64,000 nt of DNA from Mesostigma viride (Eukaryota; Streptophyta; Mesostigmatophyceae; Mesostigmatales; Mesostigmataceae). The notes below the pieces were generated by a model, which saw only the letters and a program-made list of their open reading frames with translations, ran no database searches and was not told where the DNA came from. The stretch covers positions 1,150,969 through 1,214,968 of the forward strand of contig RPFO01000003.1 of the NCBI GenBank assembly GCA_009746045.1. Direction: 5' to 3'. The first letter of the stretch is position 1. Each line of letters starts with the position of its first letter. Below are positions 40,131 to 51,400 of this stretch, piece by piece. The position numbers and the translations under genes were made by a program.

Positions 40131-40439
40131 TTGCTGCGTGGCGCGGCGCGTGCTGTCAGGCTTGCGAATCAACACTCAACCCTGACTCAACAGACCTAAT
40201 TCCCAGGGTTTTCCCACATGTTTGGCATCGGGAGCGCGGCCAGCGGACCAGGAGACGGTCACATTCGTGTCCAGTATACAGTAGTGCCCAGTCAGGCTCA
40301 GCAGTGGCAACTGCCCGCACCAAGGGACGACAGCGGCGGAAACCCGCCAAATTTTGGCGCCAAATGTTCACGTCCCCCGTCCGTCCCTCTAGTGTACTTA
40401 CCAACAAATTTGCGACAGTCCCGGAGACAACGCCCGAGT
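40131..40439. other. No recognised feature
   Basis: Right flank of MULE-R. The composition is mixed and no conserved motif or splice-consistent frame is seen. Confidence 0.4.
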
Positions 40440-41080
40440 GAGAGATGAGGGGGGGGTAGCACCAGGAGGACCGTGTCGAAAGCCTTGATATTTAGTCAAC
40501 AAACTGAAATAAAGACCAGCGCTCGGAAAACCGGCCATTACATTTCGCCAACCTGAGTATCCGCAGGGCAAATGCGACGCACCTCCTCCACCATCCGGCA
40601 CGCGACAAATACAGCCATGACAGTCAGTGTTACGGCCACGATGGAAGCCGGCCCGCCATCTGAGACTGCCGACTCACCCAGGTGTGGGACCAGCCAGCAC
40701 AGCGCGGAGCCTGTGCAGCATCATGCGCAATGAACTGAAGACCTTCTGCGCGGCGCTCTGGAGGCAGCCACCCTGATTTTTACCGGGCTCACTTATTACA
40801 AGTACAACATGAGTGACTCGGATGATGGCCGTCTGCTACTCGGCATGCAGAAGGCGGAGGCTCATCAGAGAGAAGAACACGGTTGCAGAAGGTACGCCAG
40901 CAAAAGCTCCCACACCACCAGGTCAGGGCGGGGTCTTTAGCTAGCAGCTCGGCCGAAAGATATGGTTGGCACCGACCGCCGCGGCGTACCGCAAGCCCTC
41001 CAATTCCTCCGAAAGTGAAGGGGTGGACGCAACGTCGTTGGTGGCAAGGCAGCCCTCCTTCAAGGCGTGCATTGATGTAT
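40440..41080 (-). pseudogene. LINE family E reverse transcriptase remnant
   Basis: Related to 12683-13345 on the same strand. Shared text includes GACCGTGTCGAAAGCCTTGA (encoding the KAFDTV region on the minus strand), GGCAAATGCGACGCACCTCC and GTTGGCACCGACCGCCG-like words. No continuous frame remains. Confidence 0.6.
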
Positions 41081-41087
41081 ACTCATT

Positions 41088-41220
41088 TCCATCACCGTTC
41101 ATCTTCATAATCCTGAACGACTCGAACACGCGGACAAGATATATAACGGCAGGCTCGAGCTACCATGGTCCGGATTCTCCCGATTTCTGGCCTCCGATGG
41201 TTGTCTCCTTGATACTGTTG
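41088..41220 (+). repeat. Second copy of dispersed repeat (see 21611-21745)
   Basis: CATTTCCATCACC … CCTGAACGACTCGAACACGCGG … TCCGGATTCTCCCGATTTCTGG … TTGTCTCCTTGATA. It lies next to a LINE E remnant. Confidence 0.6.
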
Positions 41221-42239
41221 ATTCGGTTAGCATACGTGCAATCCACTGCAGTCTGGCCGGGTGTAACGTGCCAAACCCATCGGCCAGGCACGTTGGGAAA
41301 GATCTTTTGTATCTACGGGACCATCGTCCCGGTTTGTTGCCTGCCTGAGAGGGGAAGGGAATCACTATTCTATGGGCTACTTGCTGTCATCATAGCGTAG
41401 GCCCAGAGGCATTATAATGATTACCTTCTTGTGTTCTTGCAAATGCAGTTGAACAAGATTATGCGTCAGACATGATTGTATTAAACTGAGGAATAGATTC
41501 GTAGCTCAGATTAACTGAGGTGGGTGAGTCGGCGGATTCAGTTGGAGGACGACTGTCTTGTCCATCGTCCTCGCACGCCTTTATACCAAGCAGTGCCACT
41601 AGGTCGGCACTCGGCACCAGCTGGCTGATCCACTCGTGTGGCCCAAATTCACCCGTCACTAAGTTACGGCCTGAAGTTCATTGTAGTGTGCCGAACTACG
41701 GGTCGAACATAGGGCTGATCGACCTCTAACCATGTCCGTGGTAACCATCGTTACGTTATGCCATCGGACACACATCCATCGATATATATCCCAATGTAAC
41801 CAATATTACTCTAGATCTCAACTGTCGGCACCCTCGTATACACATGCAGAGGTGTGCCGGAAGGTATGGACTTCAAACCACCTTAAGTATCTATCTCGTT
41901 TTGCACGTATCGTTTTATACCATATTTCTTTTGCCAAACTTCCTCGTGCTCACTAGGCTCGACCCTAGTCGGCACGCTACACCGAGAACCGGCCAGCGGT
42001 TCAGCCCGGGGGTGTCGGGGTGCCGACCCCTCAGTGTGCCCCTAGCTAAAACCCCTCGATCAGGCTTCGGGAGAGGCCTTCTTTTCTCCCAAGCGCCGGC
42101 AGCTCTCGGCTGAGGTCCAAGCCTAGCTATCTGTGGCACGATCGATGGGGCAGCCGGCCTTACTGCATCCGCTAGATCTATGCGTTTGCTACTTCCTGTT
42201 GTATTGCACCCACATGCAGGTGCATATTGCACCCCAGCC
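41221..42239. other. No supported gene
   Basis: About 1 kb of mixed sequence. 41960-42120 is GC-rich and may be LINE 3' debris, but I cannot assign it. Confidence 0.35.
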
Positions 42240-42532
42240 ACCTGGTCGACACCGCCCTTGGTCTGGCCGGCCCCCAGCGGCTTGGCCAGCCAGGGCGACA
42301 CATTCTGACCTGGCCTGGCCCCAAGGGCATTCCCAAAAGGGTAGGGAAACCTGTCACGAACTACATCCAGATGTTGCTGGACGACCTAGTGGTCCCAGCC
42401 TAGTTTGAGCACCGCATCCACTCTCTCTCCCGTCTTTGGACTGCCATGCAGGACAAGACGCGGTGGCAGAAGATTGTCAAGGCGCACACGCCCGACCCTG
42501 TGGGCAAGCGGAGGAGGCGTTTTGATGAGTAG
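42240..42532 (+). pseudogene. LINE B ORF2 C-terminal fragment
   Basis: With frame changes this reads a LINE tail like that of family A: a KPVTNYIQMLLDDLVV block, an internal TAG, then LWTAMQDKTRWQKIVKAHTP and a stop after KRRRRFDE (42530-42532). RT and endonuclease are missing. Confidence 0.6.
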
Positions 42533-42792
42533 TGTAGTTAGGATTTTCTAGACTAGATAGCTTAGAGTTAGCCATCCATCAGGACAAGGGTGTTTACGGT
42601 GTGGCGAGCTATGGATGCCGAGAATGCTCATAACTTTTACATCCGGGCATGAAATTTGGTCGGGTAAATTGCAGTAGAAGCGTCTTTTGATGACGAACAC
42701 GATGATATAATTTTCAGCCGCCATCGCCCAAGATTTAGCGCAATATCAACAAAACGCAGCACAGGCAGGGTTCGTATTTTCCGGAACCAGCT

Positions 42793-44611
42793 ATGGCAGA
42801 AACTCCGTCAACCGCCTCCCATACTCTCTCCGAGGGGGAGGCTTCAGCGCCCAACACGATTACGCAACTAATTGCAGATGCGGAAACCATAGCAACGCAG
42901 CCCCGGGCCAGCGAGGCAGCCATTACCGCCTCCTCCAAGCGGCTTTGCGTCACCCCAGCCGACGAGATGGACCGCCAGGTCCCTTTGCCATCGTCTTCTC
43001 AACCCAGCGAGGCCACCCCCATTGACGAGGACGACGACGACGCCGACGACGACGACGCTGAGTTCGACCCAGCATCCTTCATGCCTGGCAAGGTTGTCGC
43101 CGAGCCCCGGTTCTTTTCGCTTACCGCCGAGGAGGCGCAGGCTATCCTGCACCACCTGAAAGCCAACGACATTCCACTCTATTTTCCCACGTCTGGCGAT
43201 ACCATTTCTACGGACCAGCTTGCCGAAATGGACGAGCCAGAGCTTCGACTTTCTGTTTTCCTGAGCCACGCGCAGGCCCCCTGCCTCCGGGCACTCTTTG
43301 CCGCTTTCAAGGAAGCCGAGCACGGCACCGCCAACACCCCTGATGCTGCTTCCCCGGAAGCAGACCTGCACAAGCTCAATAAGGAAGTCGCAGACATGGC
43401 TGCCCAACTCGGCGCCTTGTCCACTGCTATCCGTCAACACTACAATACGCTTCCGCGGACACCTTTTTCAGCGGGGAAAGTGCCCCCGGGCTTCCGGGAA
43501 AAATTCAGCAAGCGCGGCGGAACTTAGATACTAAAATTTCGTTTTTGGTTCGTACCGTACAGCCAATCATTTTGCGCCCGGATCAAATTGTGATCTGGGC
43601 ACTGAACACGAAAATTTCAGCGGAACGTACGAAACACCAACGCAACTACAGAAAATTTTCAATGACGAAACTGTAGTACCGTGTACCAAGCAAAATGTAG
43701 TAGGACTTCGCTAAACTCACGTTCGGAATTTTTCCCCGCAAGATTCCCCCGCAAGATTCCCCCGCACGATTCCCCCCGCTAGGTTCAGGCTCCAGTCGAT
43801 GCTCGCCAAATGGCGCAAAAAAAGAAACATATGTTAAAATCGACGGTGCGAATCCTCGTTACCGCTCGGGTAACATTCTCACTCATTTCGCGTCTCCTAC
43901 GAACCGTATTGTAGTGAAGACACTGCTGCGCTTCAATCCAGCATTGCCGAGGTCAAAGCCGCCCTGGCCACACCTCCCCAGCCAGCAGCCCCTGCACCCA
44001 CCAGCTATGCTAACGTGGTAAAACAGACGGACATTGCCAACCTGATGGAAGATGCAGCACGCAGGGGGGCTGCAGCCCACAAGACTGCGGTCGAGGAGGA
44101 CCTGCGCTCACGCAGTATAGTGGTCCGGTATTTCCAGGTCGCACAGCAGCCTGAAACGGACCTGATGCTAGCGCAACGCCTGTACCACAGCCTCATCGTG
44201 GGCAGGCTGCAACTGGGCAACGAACGCATCCGCATTGAGTCGGCAGCCTGGATGGCGGGCCAGCCTGGCCCCATCCGGGTGACCTTTGCGAATGTGGCCA
44301 GCAAGGTGAAGGTACTCCAGGCCCGCAAGCTCCTAGGCGGGAAGAACGCGCCGAGCCTCGACGACCTCCTCTCACCGGCCCAGCTAGTCATCAAGAATGG
44401 TCTGCTGGGCAGCGACGTGGCGACCAAGGCCAAGCAGGAGCTCAAGAAGGTCTACGTCCGCCTCGTCCACGACACCCCCGTGCTATTCATCAACGGCCAG
44501 CGCACGGAGGTGCAGGCGCCGAACAAGCGGCACAAGTCGGGCCGTCCCAGGCCCGCCCCAGCTGCGTCATCATCGTCTACGCACGTCCCGGGTATGGATG
44601 GCGCCCGGTAA
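42793..44611 (+). pseudogene. LINE A3 ORF1, interrupted by a MITE
   Basis: 42793-43437 and 43919-44611 join in frame into 445 codons plus stop once the 479-bp MITE and one AA are removed. It starts MAETPSTASHTLSEG. It has an acidic run (EDDDDADDDDAEFD), a block like that of the family C ORF1 (FFSLTAEEAQAILHHL … PTSGD), a possible coiled coil (LHKLNKEVADMAAQLGAL), then an RRM-like/C-terminal region (SRSIVVRYFQV … IRVTFANVASKVKVLQARK … SLDDLLSPAQ … TPVLFINGQ). The tail is basic. It is an LINE ORF1-type RNA-binding protein by architecture, no longer expressible as one frame. Confidence 0.85.
43438..43916. mobile_element. CACTA-like MITE, 479 bp, 2-bp AA target duplication
   Basis: Ends CACTACAATACG … CGTATTGTAGTG (12-bp perfect TIR). 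AA is present at 43436-43437 and 43917-43918. Excision of the element and one AA restores LINE ORF1 (…IRQ|DTAALQ…), which proves the boundaries. The interior has three CCCCGCAAGATTC-like repeats (about 43735-43785) and no coding capacity. CACTA termini usually come with 3-bp duplications, so 2 bp is unusual. Confidence 0.88.
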
Positions 44612-45001
44612 GGGCACACCCTCGCGGCCTCGCGGTACAATAGGCTTTGGGCACAGCCTTTATAATGAACAAGCCCCTTTCCATCCTCATGTCGCACCGT
44701 GCGAGCATGATCAGGATGCAAGGTCGCCAGGCACGCCACGGTCAACCTTCCCGCCAATTTACCAGCCTTACACGCCTCCTAGCCCGCCTTGAGCGGGATG
44801 AGGCCCAGTCGACACGCCGGCGACCCCAGCCAGGACGGAGACGACGCATATCCGTCCTGAAAGAAAGCCTCCATGCGTTGACAAGCATTAACCCCAATCG
44901 CCACCCTCCCCCTCCCCCCCCTCCCCCCACCCCCACCCCCACCTCCAGCACTACCCTTCTCCACCCCCACCCCCACCCCCACCCCCCCGCTAATAGGGCA
45001 A
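44612..45001 (+). other. Spacer between LINE A3 ORF1 and the endonuclease
   Basis: Contains an Arg-rich coding-like stretch (44750-44890) and a C-rich run (44904-44994). The start of ORF2 lies here or at 45002, but the C-run makes frame assignment unsafe. Confidence 0.4.
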
Positions 45002-46065
45002 CGGCCCATTCTTGGTGTTGCTAGTTTTAACGTGCGCACCCTCCCTGCAGATCCTTCTACGAGCGGCGGCACCCCAGCACGCCAACGCGTCGACGAGCTG
45101 ATCGCCCTGTGCGCCGACAACAAGATCGCTGTTCTTGGAGTCCAGGAGCACCGACGCACCGTTGACCCTCAGCACGCGGTCAACGGTCTGCTGGTCGACG
45201 ACCTGCGTGCAGGCTGGCGGTTCCACTATGGTGGCGGCGACGCGCCGGGCCAAGGTGGTGTGGGCCTCTTGTGCTCGCCGGCAGCATCAGAGCAGCTCCA
45301 GTCCATCGTGCTGCGGTCCCCGCGTGTGCTAGTGGCCACTTTTTCGGCCACTGAGGGCCATTCACACCACACGCTAACCGTTATCGTGGGATATGCACCA
45401 CATGCGGGTCGAGCTCAGGCGGAACGTGAGGCCTTCTTCGACGCCCTCAAGGAGGAGGAGGCCAACATCCCAGCTCGGCACTTCCTGGTTATGCTGCTCG
45501 ACGCCAACGCCACGCTGCCAGTTGCACAACGGTACGAGCCGCGCCAAAATCTGCCCTCGTAAGCGGTACCCGAAAAGTGGCGCCAAATGCGATTTTTGGT
45601 GTGCGCGTGCACGAAAGTGACCGAATTCCGGGCGACAGGCATGGCGGTCTGGCAGGCGATGCTGAGCGTCTATACAGGCACTATCAAGGCTGAAATTTTA
45701 CGATTATCCTCCTTAGGTGTTATTCGATCCACCACTGTTTTTTTTTCGCCATAAAATTTGCGGAATCGAACAGCATGTTGCGTCATTCATAGGTGGGTGC
45801 CTGAATGGTCGCAGATTTTCTCTCGACCCCACCTGACCGCAGCAAAAAAATTTCCCGATGAAGTGCGCCCTAAGATCGGGGTTTCCATCATAAACGATGC
45901 ATTTTTTAATTCTAAAGACTTTGACCGAACGACTTTCTTCATTACCGCTGCAATTTTTTTTTCCTGAGCTACCGCATATTTCCGACCAATTTCAAGGCTG
46001 CGTCAGGCTTGGCAGACCCATACTTCGTATATATCTGCGTTTGCCCCGAACGTCATGTTTAATGC

Positions 46066-46224
46066 AGGCTTTGTGGACTCTAAAGACGCCCACGATGTTG
46101 GGGCTTTTATCAGCCTCTGGACATGCACAAACTGCGGTCAGCAGGTGAATGCCGGAACGAGTTTCTGCGGCGGGGTGTGCGAAACAGACATCAAGCGCAC
46201 GGCAGACATGGATACCTCCGAGCG
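46066..46224 (+). CDS. Possible Cys-rich exon in the CACTA-like element
   Basis: Bounded by an acceptor (TTTAATGCAG|G) and a donor (GAGCG|GTATGT). The frame contains CTNCGQQVNAGTSFCGGVC, a four-Cys pattern that could bind zinc, followed by a charged stretch. I cannot link it to other exons or to a known transposase. Confidence 0.35.
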
Positions 46225-48365
46225 GTATGTTCCCTTATTCAAATCTACGGGCCAATTCACTCCTTGTTGAATCCCTGACCTTGTCACGGATGAATATGTT
46301 ACCAGTTCCCCATCTCCGGAGTTTCTCTTTTGGTCATCTTCTTATCTTACGGGAGGTGCGTCATGAATCGTATAGCGAGCTACGGTTTCATGGCGAGCCT
46401 TTTCTTCACATCAGCGACGTACAGGTTACCTTAGAGGCTAGGGATGTCAAGGAATTCTTCACACGGATATTAGGGAGGGTGCATGACGGATTGCTGGCAA
46501 GATATTACGGGCTGGCTGGCAGCCTTGCAGCGCTATTGCCGCCGATGGCAATGATTTGCAGGCAGGGCTATGGATCACAAAGCTGTTGCTTTGCTCTAGT
46601 TGTTCATGCTGCAATTTATTGGCATTGTGCTCACGGCAAGTAATGTTGCATGACATGGTTGACCACGAAGATTGATGGAAAACCTAGAAGCAATTGGTGG
46701 CTTTCTTGGATGCTCGATGGCTTCACATGCTTGTGAGTCCATAAAACCCACTGTATACGTGCCCACCGTCTCTAAGCTGAAAGCATCTGCCTTAAACAAG
46801 CATCTTAAGACATGCATGCACATGAGAACTGTCATGGTTTGTGGAGAGGGTGGCATATTGCGTGAGAGCGGAGAGAGGACAGTGGCGGGGCTAGGCCAGC
46901 TACCTGTGCTGCCACAGGACCGGGCGGCAAACACCGATGCACAAGCTGCCTTACACACCAGCACCCAAGCTGCCTTCATACCCCTGAATGATGAGCAGAG
47001 GGCATCCTGGACGGCCTCATCCATGCAGTTCATGCAGTTCAGGCTGTGCGTGCTGGCCAAGGGCACGGGTAAATGAGCCAATGGCGGGCTATTATTACGC
47101 ACGCTGCAACCAGCGCCAATGAAGCAACCCAAGCCTGCCCTCCTGACAGGTATGTGTGTTTTGTTTTCTCATGTCGTGTGCACAACCAGCAATCCTTTAT
47201 TTCCCTATGATGCATGTTTGCGGAATTCTGGCAACCTGGCACATGGCCAAACTCCTCAATGTCAGGGCTGGGCGGGGTTGTTTGTCAAGCGGATAGACAC
47301 ACGCACATGCTCAACACCTCTTGCTCCAATGCCACTGCCACTCACCCAGAAACTCAGGCACAACCACGCACGATCGCTAAGCTGCTAGCCAGAATCGCAG
47401 TCCTCACCAAAGTGAGGGATGGGGCACCAGCTAGTTTGACAGTCTGGCTGAGGACGTGCAGGAGTTGAATGACATATCTGAAGCAAGTAGTCACGGATGG
47501 CTTGGAGAAACATGGTGAAGCATGCATGGGCATGCATCTCATGTTGACAAGGGCCAGAGCAAGAGCATGAGCACGATGCATGTGCCTATGTAGAGGCCAT
47601 TGGGCTTGCACTATCTGTTGAAGACAACTGCGGTATGGTGGCCAAGCGGCTCACCGGGGATGTGCAGTGGCTTCTTCATGCTAGGTATGATGGCGGCCAA
47701 GTGCAGTCCTTTGGTGGCACATTTCAAGCCGGCAACCTCGAGGTAGCAACTGAGCAGTGTATGAGCTGTCTGGCTATGCACCACAGCGCTGGCTGAGTGA
47801 GGAGATCTAGTCCAACTTGGAAGCTGCGTTGCCAGCAACGTGGGCCCCTATAACAGAGACAGGGACATGGGGACATCCATGGTGATGCAGAGGACCATGT
47901 GTGGTAACCTTGGTCAGGCGGGCCGGTTGCCAAGGGATGTGCTGCTACCGAATCAAGGCGCACAAATTAACACATCGCAACCATGCCGACGGCCGAGATG
48001 CCTGGCATGATTAGATTATTACATTGCCAAGCTGAGTTTGCGACTACCGTGCATGCTGTGGGTTTGAACTGATCATGCTAGCCAACGTGACAGCTGGCAG
48101 TTCTTATGTCTAACAAGCCCCTTCTTGAAAATTGCCTTAGTATGGCCGTATGCACATATATACAACCATGTCTAGCCACTGTTCATGTTCATATATCTTT
48201 GTCTATGTGTCACAAAAGTTGTGTTATATTATCTGTGCAAGGTCTGAACAGTTAGCATCACAGTTGGTGGGAGTTGGCCATACCGTTACTAAAGAACTTT
48301 GCATCCAAGGTTGAGTGATTAGCTGGAAACTGGCAGGTGTTGCATGGACCAGTGAACCCAATGAC
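46225..48365. other. Interior of CACTA-like element, nothing assigned
   Basis: 46672-47076 is open on the plus strand and looks coding in places (SKLKASALNKHLKTCMHM) but has no recognised domain. The remainder is noncoding by eye. Confidence 0.35.
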
Positions 48366-48888
48366 ACTTGATGGACCTGAAGTTTTGTGCAATGTCTGAA
48401 ATGACATGATGATTAACATGCGCGCTTGTTTTCAGCCTCAACTGAGCACATCTTGCATGGGAAACTGCAAGAAATGTGGTGGAAATGCAAAAAACGCACA
48501 TTTTTGCTCACATTTGCTAGCGAGCTGTCAATGAATGAAGTACAACAGACCTGGATTTTTGTGCAATGTCTACAATGATGATATTTAATATGCTTGCAAG
48601 TTTCCAGCCCCAACTGAGCACATCTTGTATGAAAACTGTCATGAAATGTGTGAAAAAAACGCGAAAAACGCGCATTTTTGCTAGCATTTGGTGGCATTTT
48701 GTTACCAAATACAGTACGATGGACCTGATTTTTTGTGCCATGTCTACATTTATGATGTGTAACGTGATTGCAAATTTCCAGCCTCGACTGAACACATCTT
48801 CCATGGAAACTGCTATGAGATGTGGTGAAACGGTGCGTTTTTGCTAGCATTTGGTGGCAGTTTGTCACCAAATGAGGTCAGATGACCA
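48366..48888. repeat. ~175-bp tandem repeat, three degenerate units
   Basis: Units begin near 48371, 48546 and 48720 with GATGGACCTGATTTTTGTGC-like text, and share CAGCCTCAACTGAGCACATC and TTTTTGCTAGCATTTG. They lie ~290 bases inside the right end of the element, as subterminal repeats often do. Confidence 0.8.
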
Positions 48889-50475
48889 TGGGACCTGGTG
48901 CACAGTTGGTAGACATGAGCATAAGCCTACATGCAAACAGCCAGGTCAGGAGCTCTTTATTTGCATATCAAATTGTATTTGTTTGTATTAAAATCTGGAA
49001 AGTTGCTAAAAATAGACATGCCAAAAATAGACCAACTGATGTCGGAAAATTCTGGAAAGTCAAATTCCTTTTACTGGTGTCATGGACATGCTGCCTACCA
49101 ATATCTAGCATGTTTGGACTCAATTTGCTCCTTGTAGGGCTTATAAGGGCATTTTTTGGCACTTTTATACCGTTGTGTGGCACTGGGGGCGCTCAGTATT
49201 CCCCAACCAACACGACAGCCAACGGTAACACGCCTTTATTTGCGAATCTGCTGGCAGAATCTGCGCTGGTTGCATGCAATGCTTCTTTCGCACGCCCCGC
49301 TGAGCAGCTGGCCACCTTTTTTGGGCCGTCGGATCGGGTGGTGTGCCTTGATTATGTCTGCGTACGTCGGGCTCAGCGCCCCTCAGTTGTCGATGCTCGC
49401 GTCCTGCAAGATTCTGTCAGCACGGTGGAATCTGATCATCGTCTCGTGCTCGCTCGCATCAGATTGCGGTTTCCTGGGGTGAAACCGTCGCGACAGCTGG
49501 CACCTCAGCCAGATCTGAAAGTGCTCCGGATTGTGCTGAAGGATGCCGACAAGATGTCAGCAGAAGAGCAGGCCGCTATGTCGCACAGGGATGATTTCCT
49601 GGCCGTCTTCGACGCCGGGGGCAGCCGACAGCAGTTACACGCCATTCCGCCGCCGGGGGATATTTCAGTGATCCTCCGTGGTGTCGCCGCCAAGTATCGC
49701 CTGGCTGCCCGCACCCTCCCCACCTTGCCTCCGCGTCGGCAGCTTGCTGTCCACCGTCACGCCCCGACAGTGGTCGCCGCCAGGCAGATGCTCCGCCGCA
49801 ACCGAGATCCGCTCGCCAAACCTGGGCTGCAAGCAGCTCTGAGGGCCGCCTACGAGCAGGCTGAGAAGGCAGATGCTCAGCAGATGGTCAAGGACCCGCT
49901 GCGCAGCTGCCAGCAGAAGCACGACGGCAAGGGGGCCTGGTTCTGGTACAAGCGCCTCGGGCACCCGGACGGCCTCGGCCGGCCCCACCGCCACGACGTC
50001 CCCGGCGCCCCAGCCAAGCGGCTTCGTACCTGGGCCACGGCCACGGCCGAGGTCGTGGGGACAGCTGCGCCGCCCCCACCCCTGCTCCCAGCCGCCGCCG
50101 CCCGTCCGTCCGCCCTGGCCGGCCCCGCAGGGCCCCCGGCCCCGCCTAGGTCAGCGGCGGACTACCTAGTCCCCCCGCTGGTCGGCCCACTTGGCGACCC
50201 GTCTGACATGCCTCCTTTCACCTCTCGCGAGGTCACGGAGGCGGTCCAGCGCCTGCGTTATGACGCAGCCACCGGCTCTGACGAGATTCCGGCCGCAGTT
50301 GTAAAACTTGCAGCCGAATTCGAGGACACAGGTGTTATGCTGCTCTTCCGGGACATCTGCAACCGCCTTCTGCTGTCGTCGCAACCACCTCCAGCGGCCT
50401 GGCAACACAGTTTTCGCACGATGCTGTACAAGAACAAGGGGTCGCCTGCCGACCCCGGCAACTACAGAGGGGTGT

Positions 50476-51178
50476 TGTAACAACCAAATGTTACATCCAA
50501 AGTTTTCCTACTGTTGAATCTTATTATGAGTTCTTTAGGACAATTATTTGAGAAGTTAGGAGGCTTCGACGTCTGATAGATATTGGGCCTGCTGAGATCT
50601 GTCGAATCTATTGTTCTACCCTCATTGGTCGTGGCCTGATCCACGTAGGGTACTTTGCATGGTGTTGTTTAGTCAGTCATAGATTCTCTGCAGTACCGTT
50701 GTACCTGGTGGATTTGGTTCCAGGTCATTGAGATTTCGTATGTGCTGGCTTTGTGTTGTGTGGAGGATTCGGAGGCTAAGATCTTATCTTGAGTGATCCT
50801 CACTTTTGATTGGTCCTTCCGGGTTAGGGTTGGATGGATGCTGCGTGCACGATGACTTTTATCCTGTTTGGGGCGGCCGTGCATGTGTGCGTACGTGAGA
50901 GCTAAAGCTATGGTGTAATTCAAGGGTTTCCTTGTTTCATCAATCAAACAACCCTTGCCAAAAGTCAACTATAACTTCAACAGATAGTCGACTTGGATAT
51001 AACTTGTCTGTTGTGTCTAACAAGGGTGGGGACTCATTCCCTTAACTGTTGAAGATCCATCTTCATTGCTTCTCTGGACGTGAAGTTATCTGTCGCGACT
51101 CCAACCCAGGTATAAAGATCTTTTCACGCTAATGTTGATACTGAGGCTGTTGCAAACACAACATTTTTAGTCGTTACA
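50476..51178 (+). repeat. 5' LTR
   Basis: TGTAACAACC … GTCGTTACA. A TATAAAG box lies at 51112-51118 in the last 70 bases. The ends form a short inverted repeat (TGTAAC/GTTACA). Confidence 0.95.
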
Positions 51179-51179
51179 T

Positions 51180-51191
51180 TGGTATCGGAGG
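51180..51191 (+). promoter_or_regulatory. Primer-binding site
   Basis: TGGTATCGGAGG, one base after the 5' LTR. It resembles the initiator-Met tRNA site (TGGTATCAGAGC) of plant LTR elements. Confidence 0.75.
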
Positions 51192-51400
51192 TTTCTACCT
51201 AGGTGTTGGTTGTCTTGACAGTATTAGTTCACGATTAACAATGGAATTCTTGCCAGACCCAGAGAGGGTACGTTATGCTGTGTATTCGGACAGTTCTTAA
51301 GAGTGTGACTCATCCTTATGTGACAGTCTTGCTCTGAGAACTGCCTTGAGCCCATAAGTCTCTAACGTTCCCCAGTCCGGCATGCGCGACCCATGGAGTG

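Larger units (their letters stand above)
45525..49177. mobile_element. CACTA-like element, 3.65 kb, 2-bp TG target duplication, non-autonomous or decayed
   Basis: Termini CACAACGGTA … TACCGTTGTG; the TIR continues imperfectly for ~38 bases (shared GCCAAA, TGCCCT, TAAGC). TG lies at 45523-45524 and 49178-49179. Removing the element plus one TG restores the LINE endonuclease frame (LPV|GTGG). The interior holds one Cys-rich exon-like stretch (46066-46224), unassigned open stretches and a ~175-bp tandem repeat near the right end. No full transposase is recognised. Confidence 0.85.
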
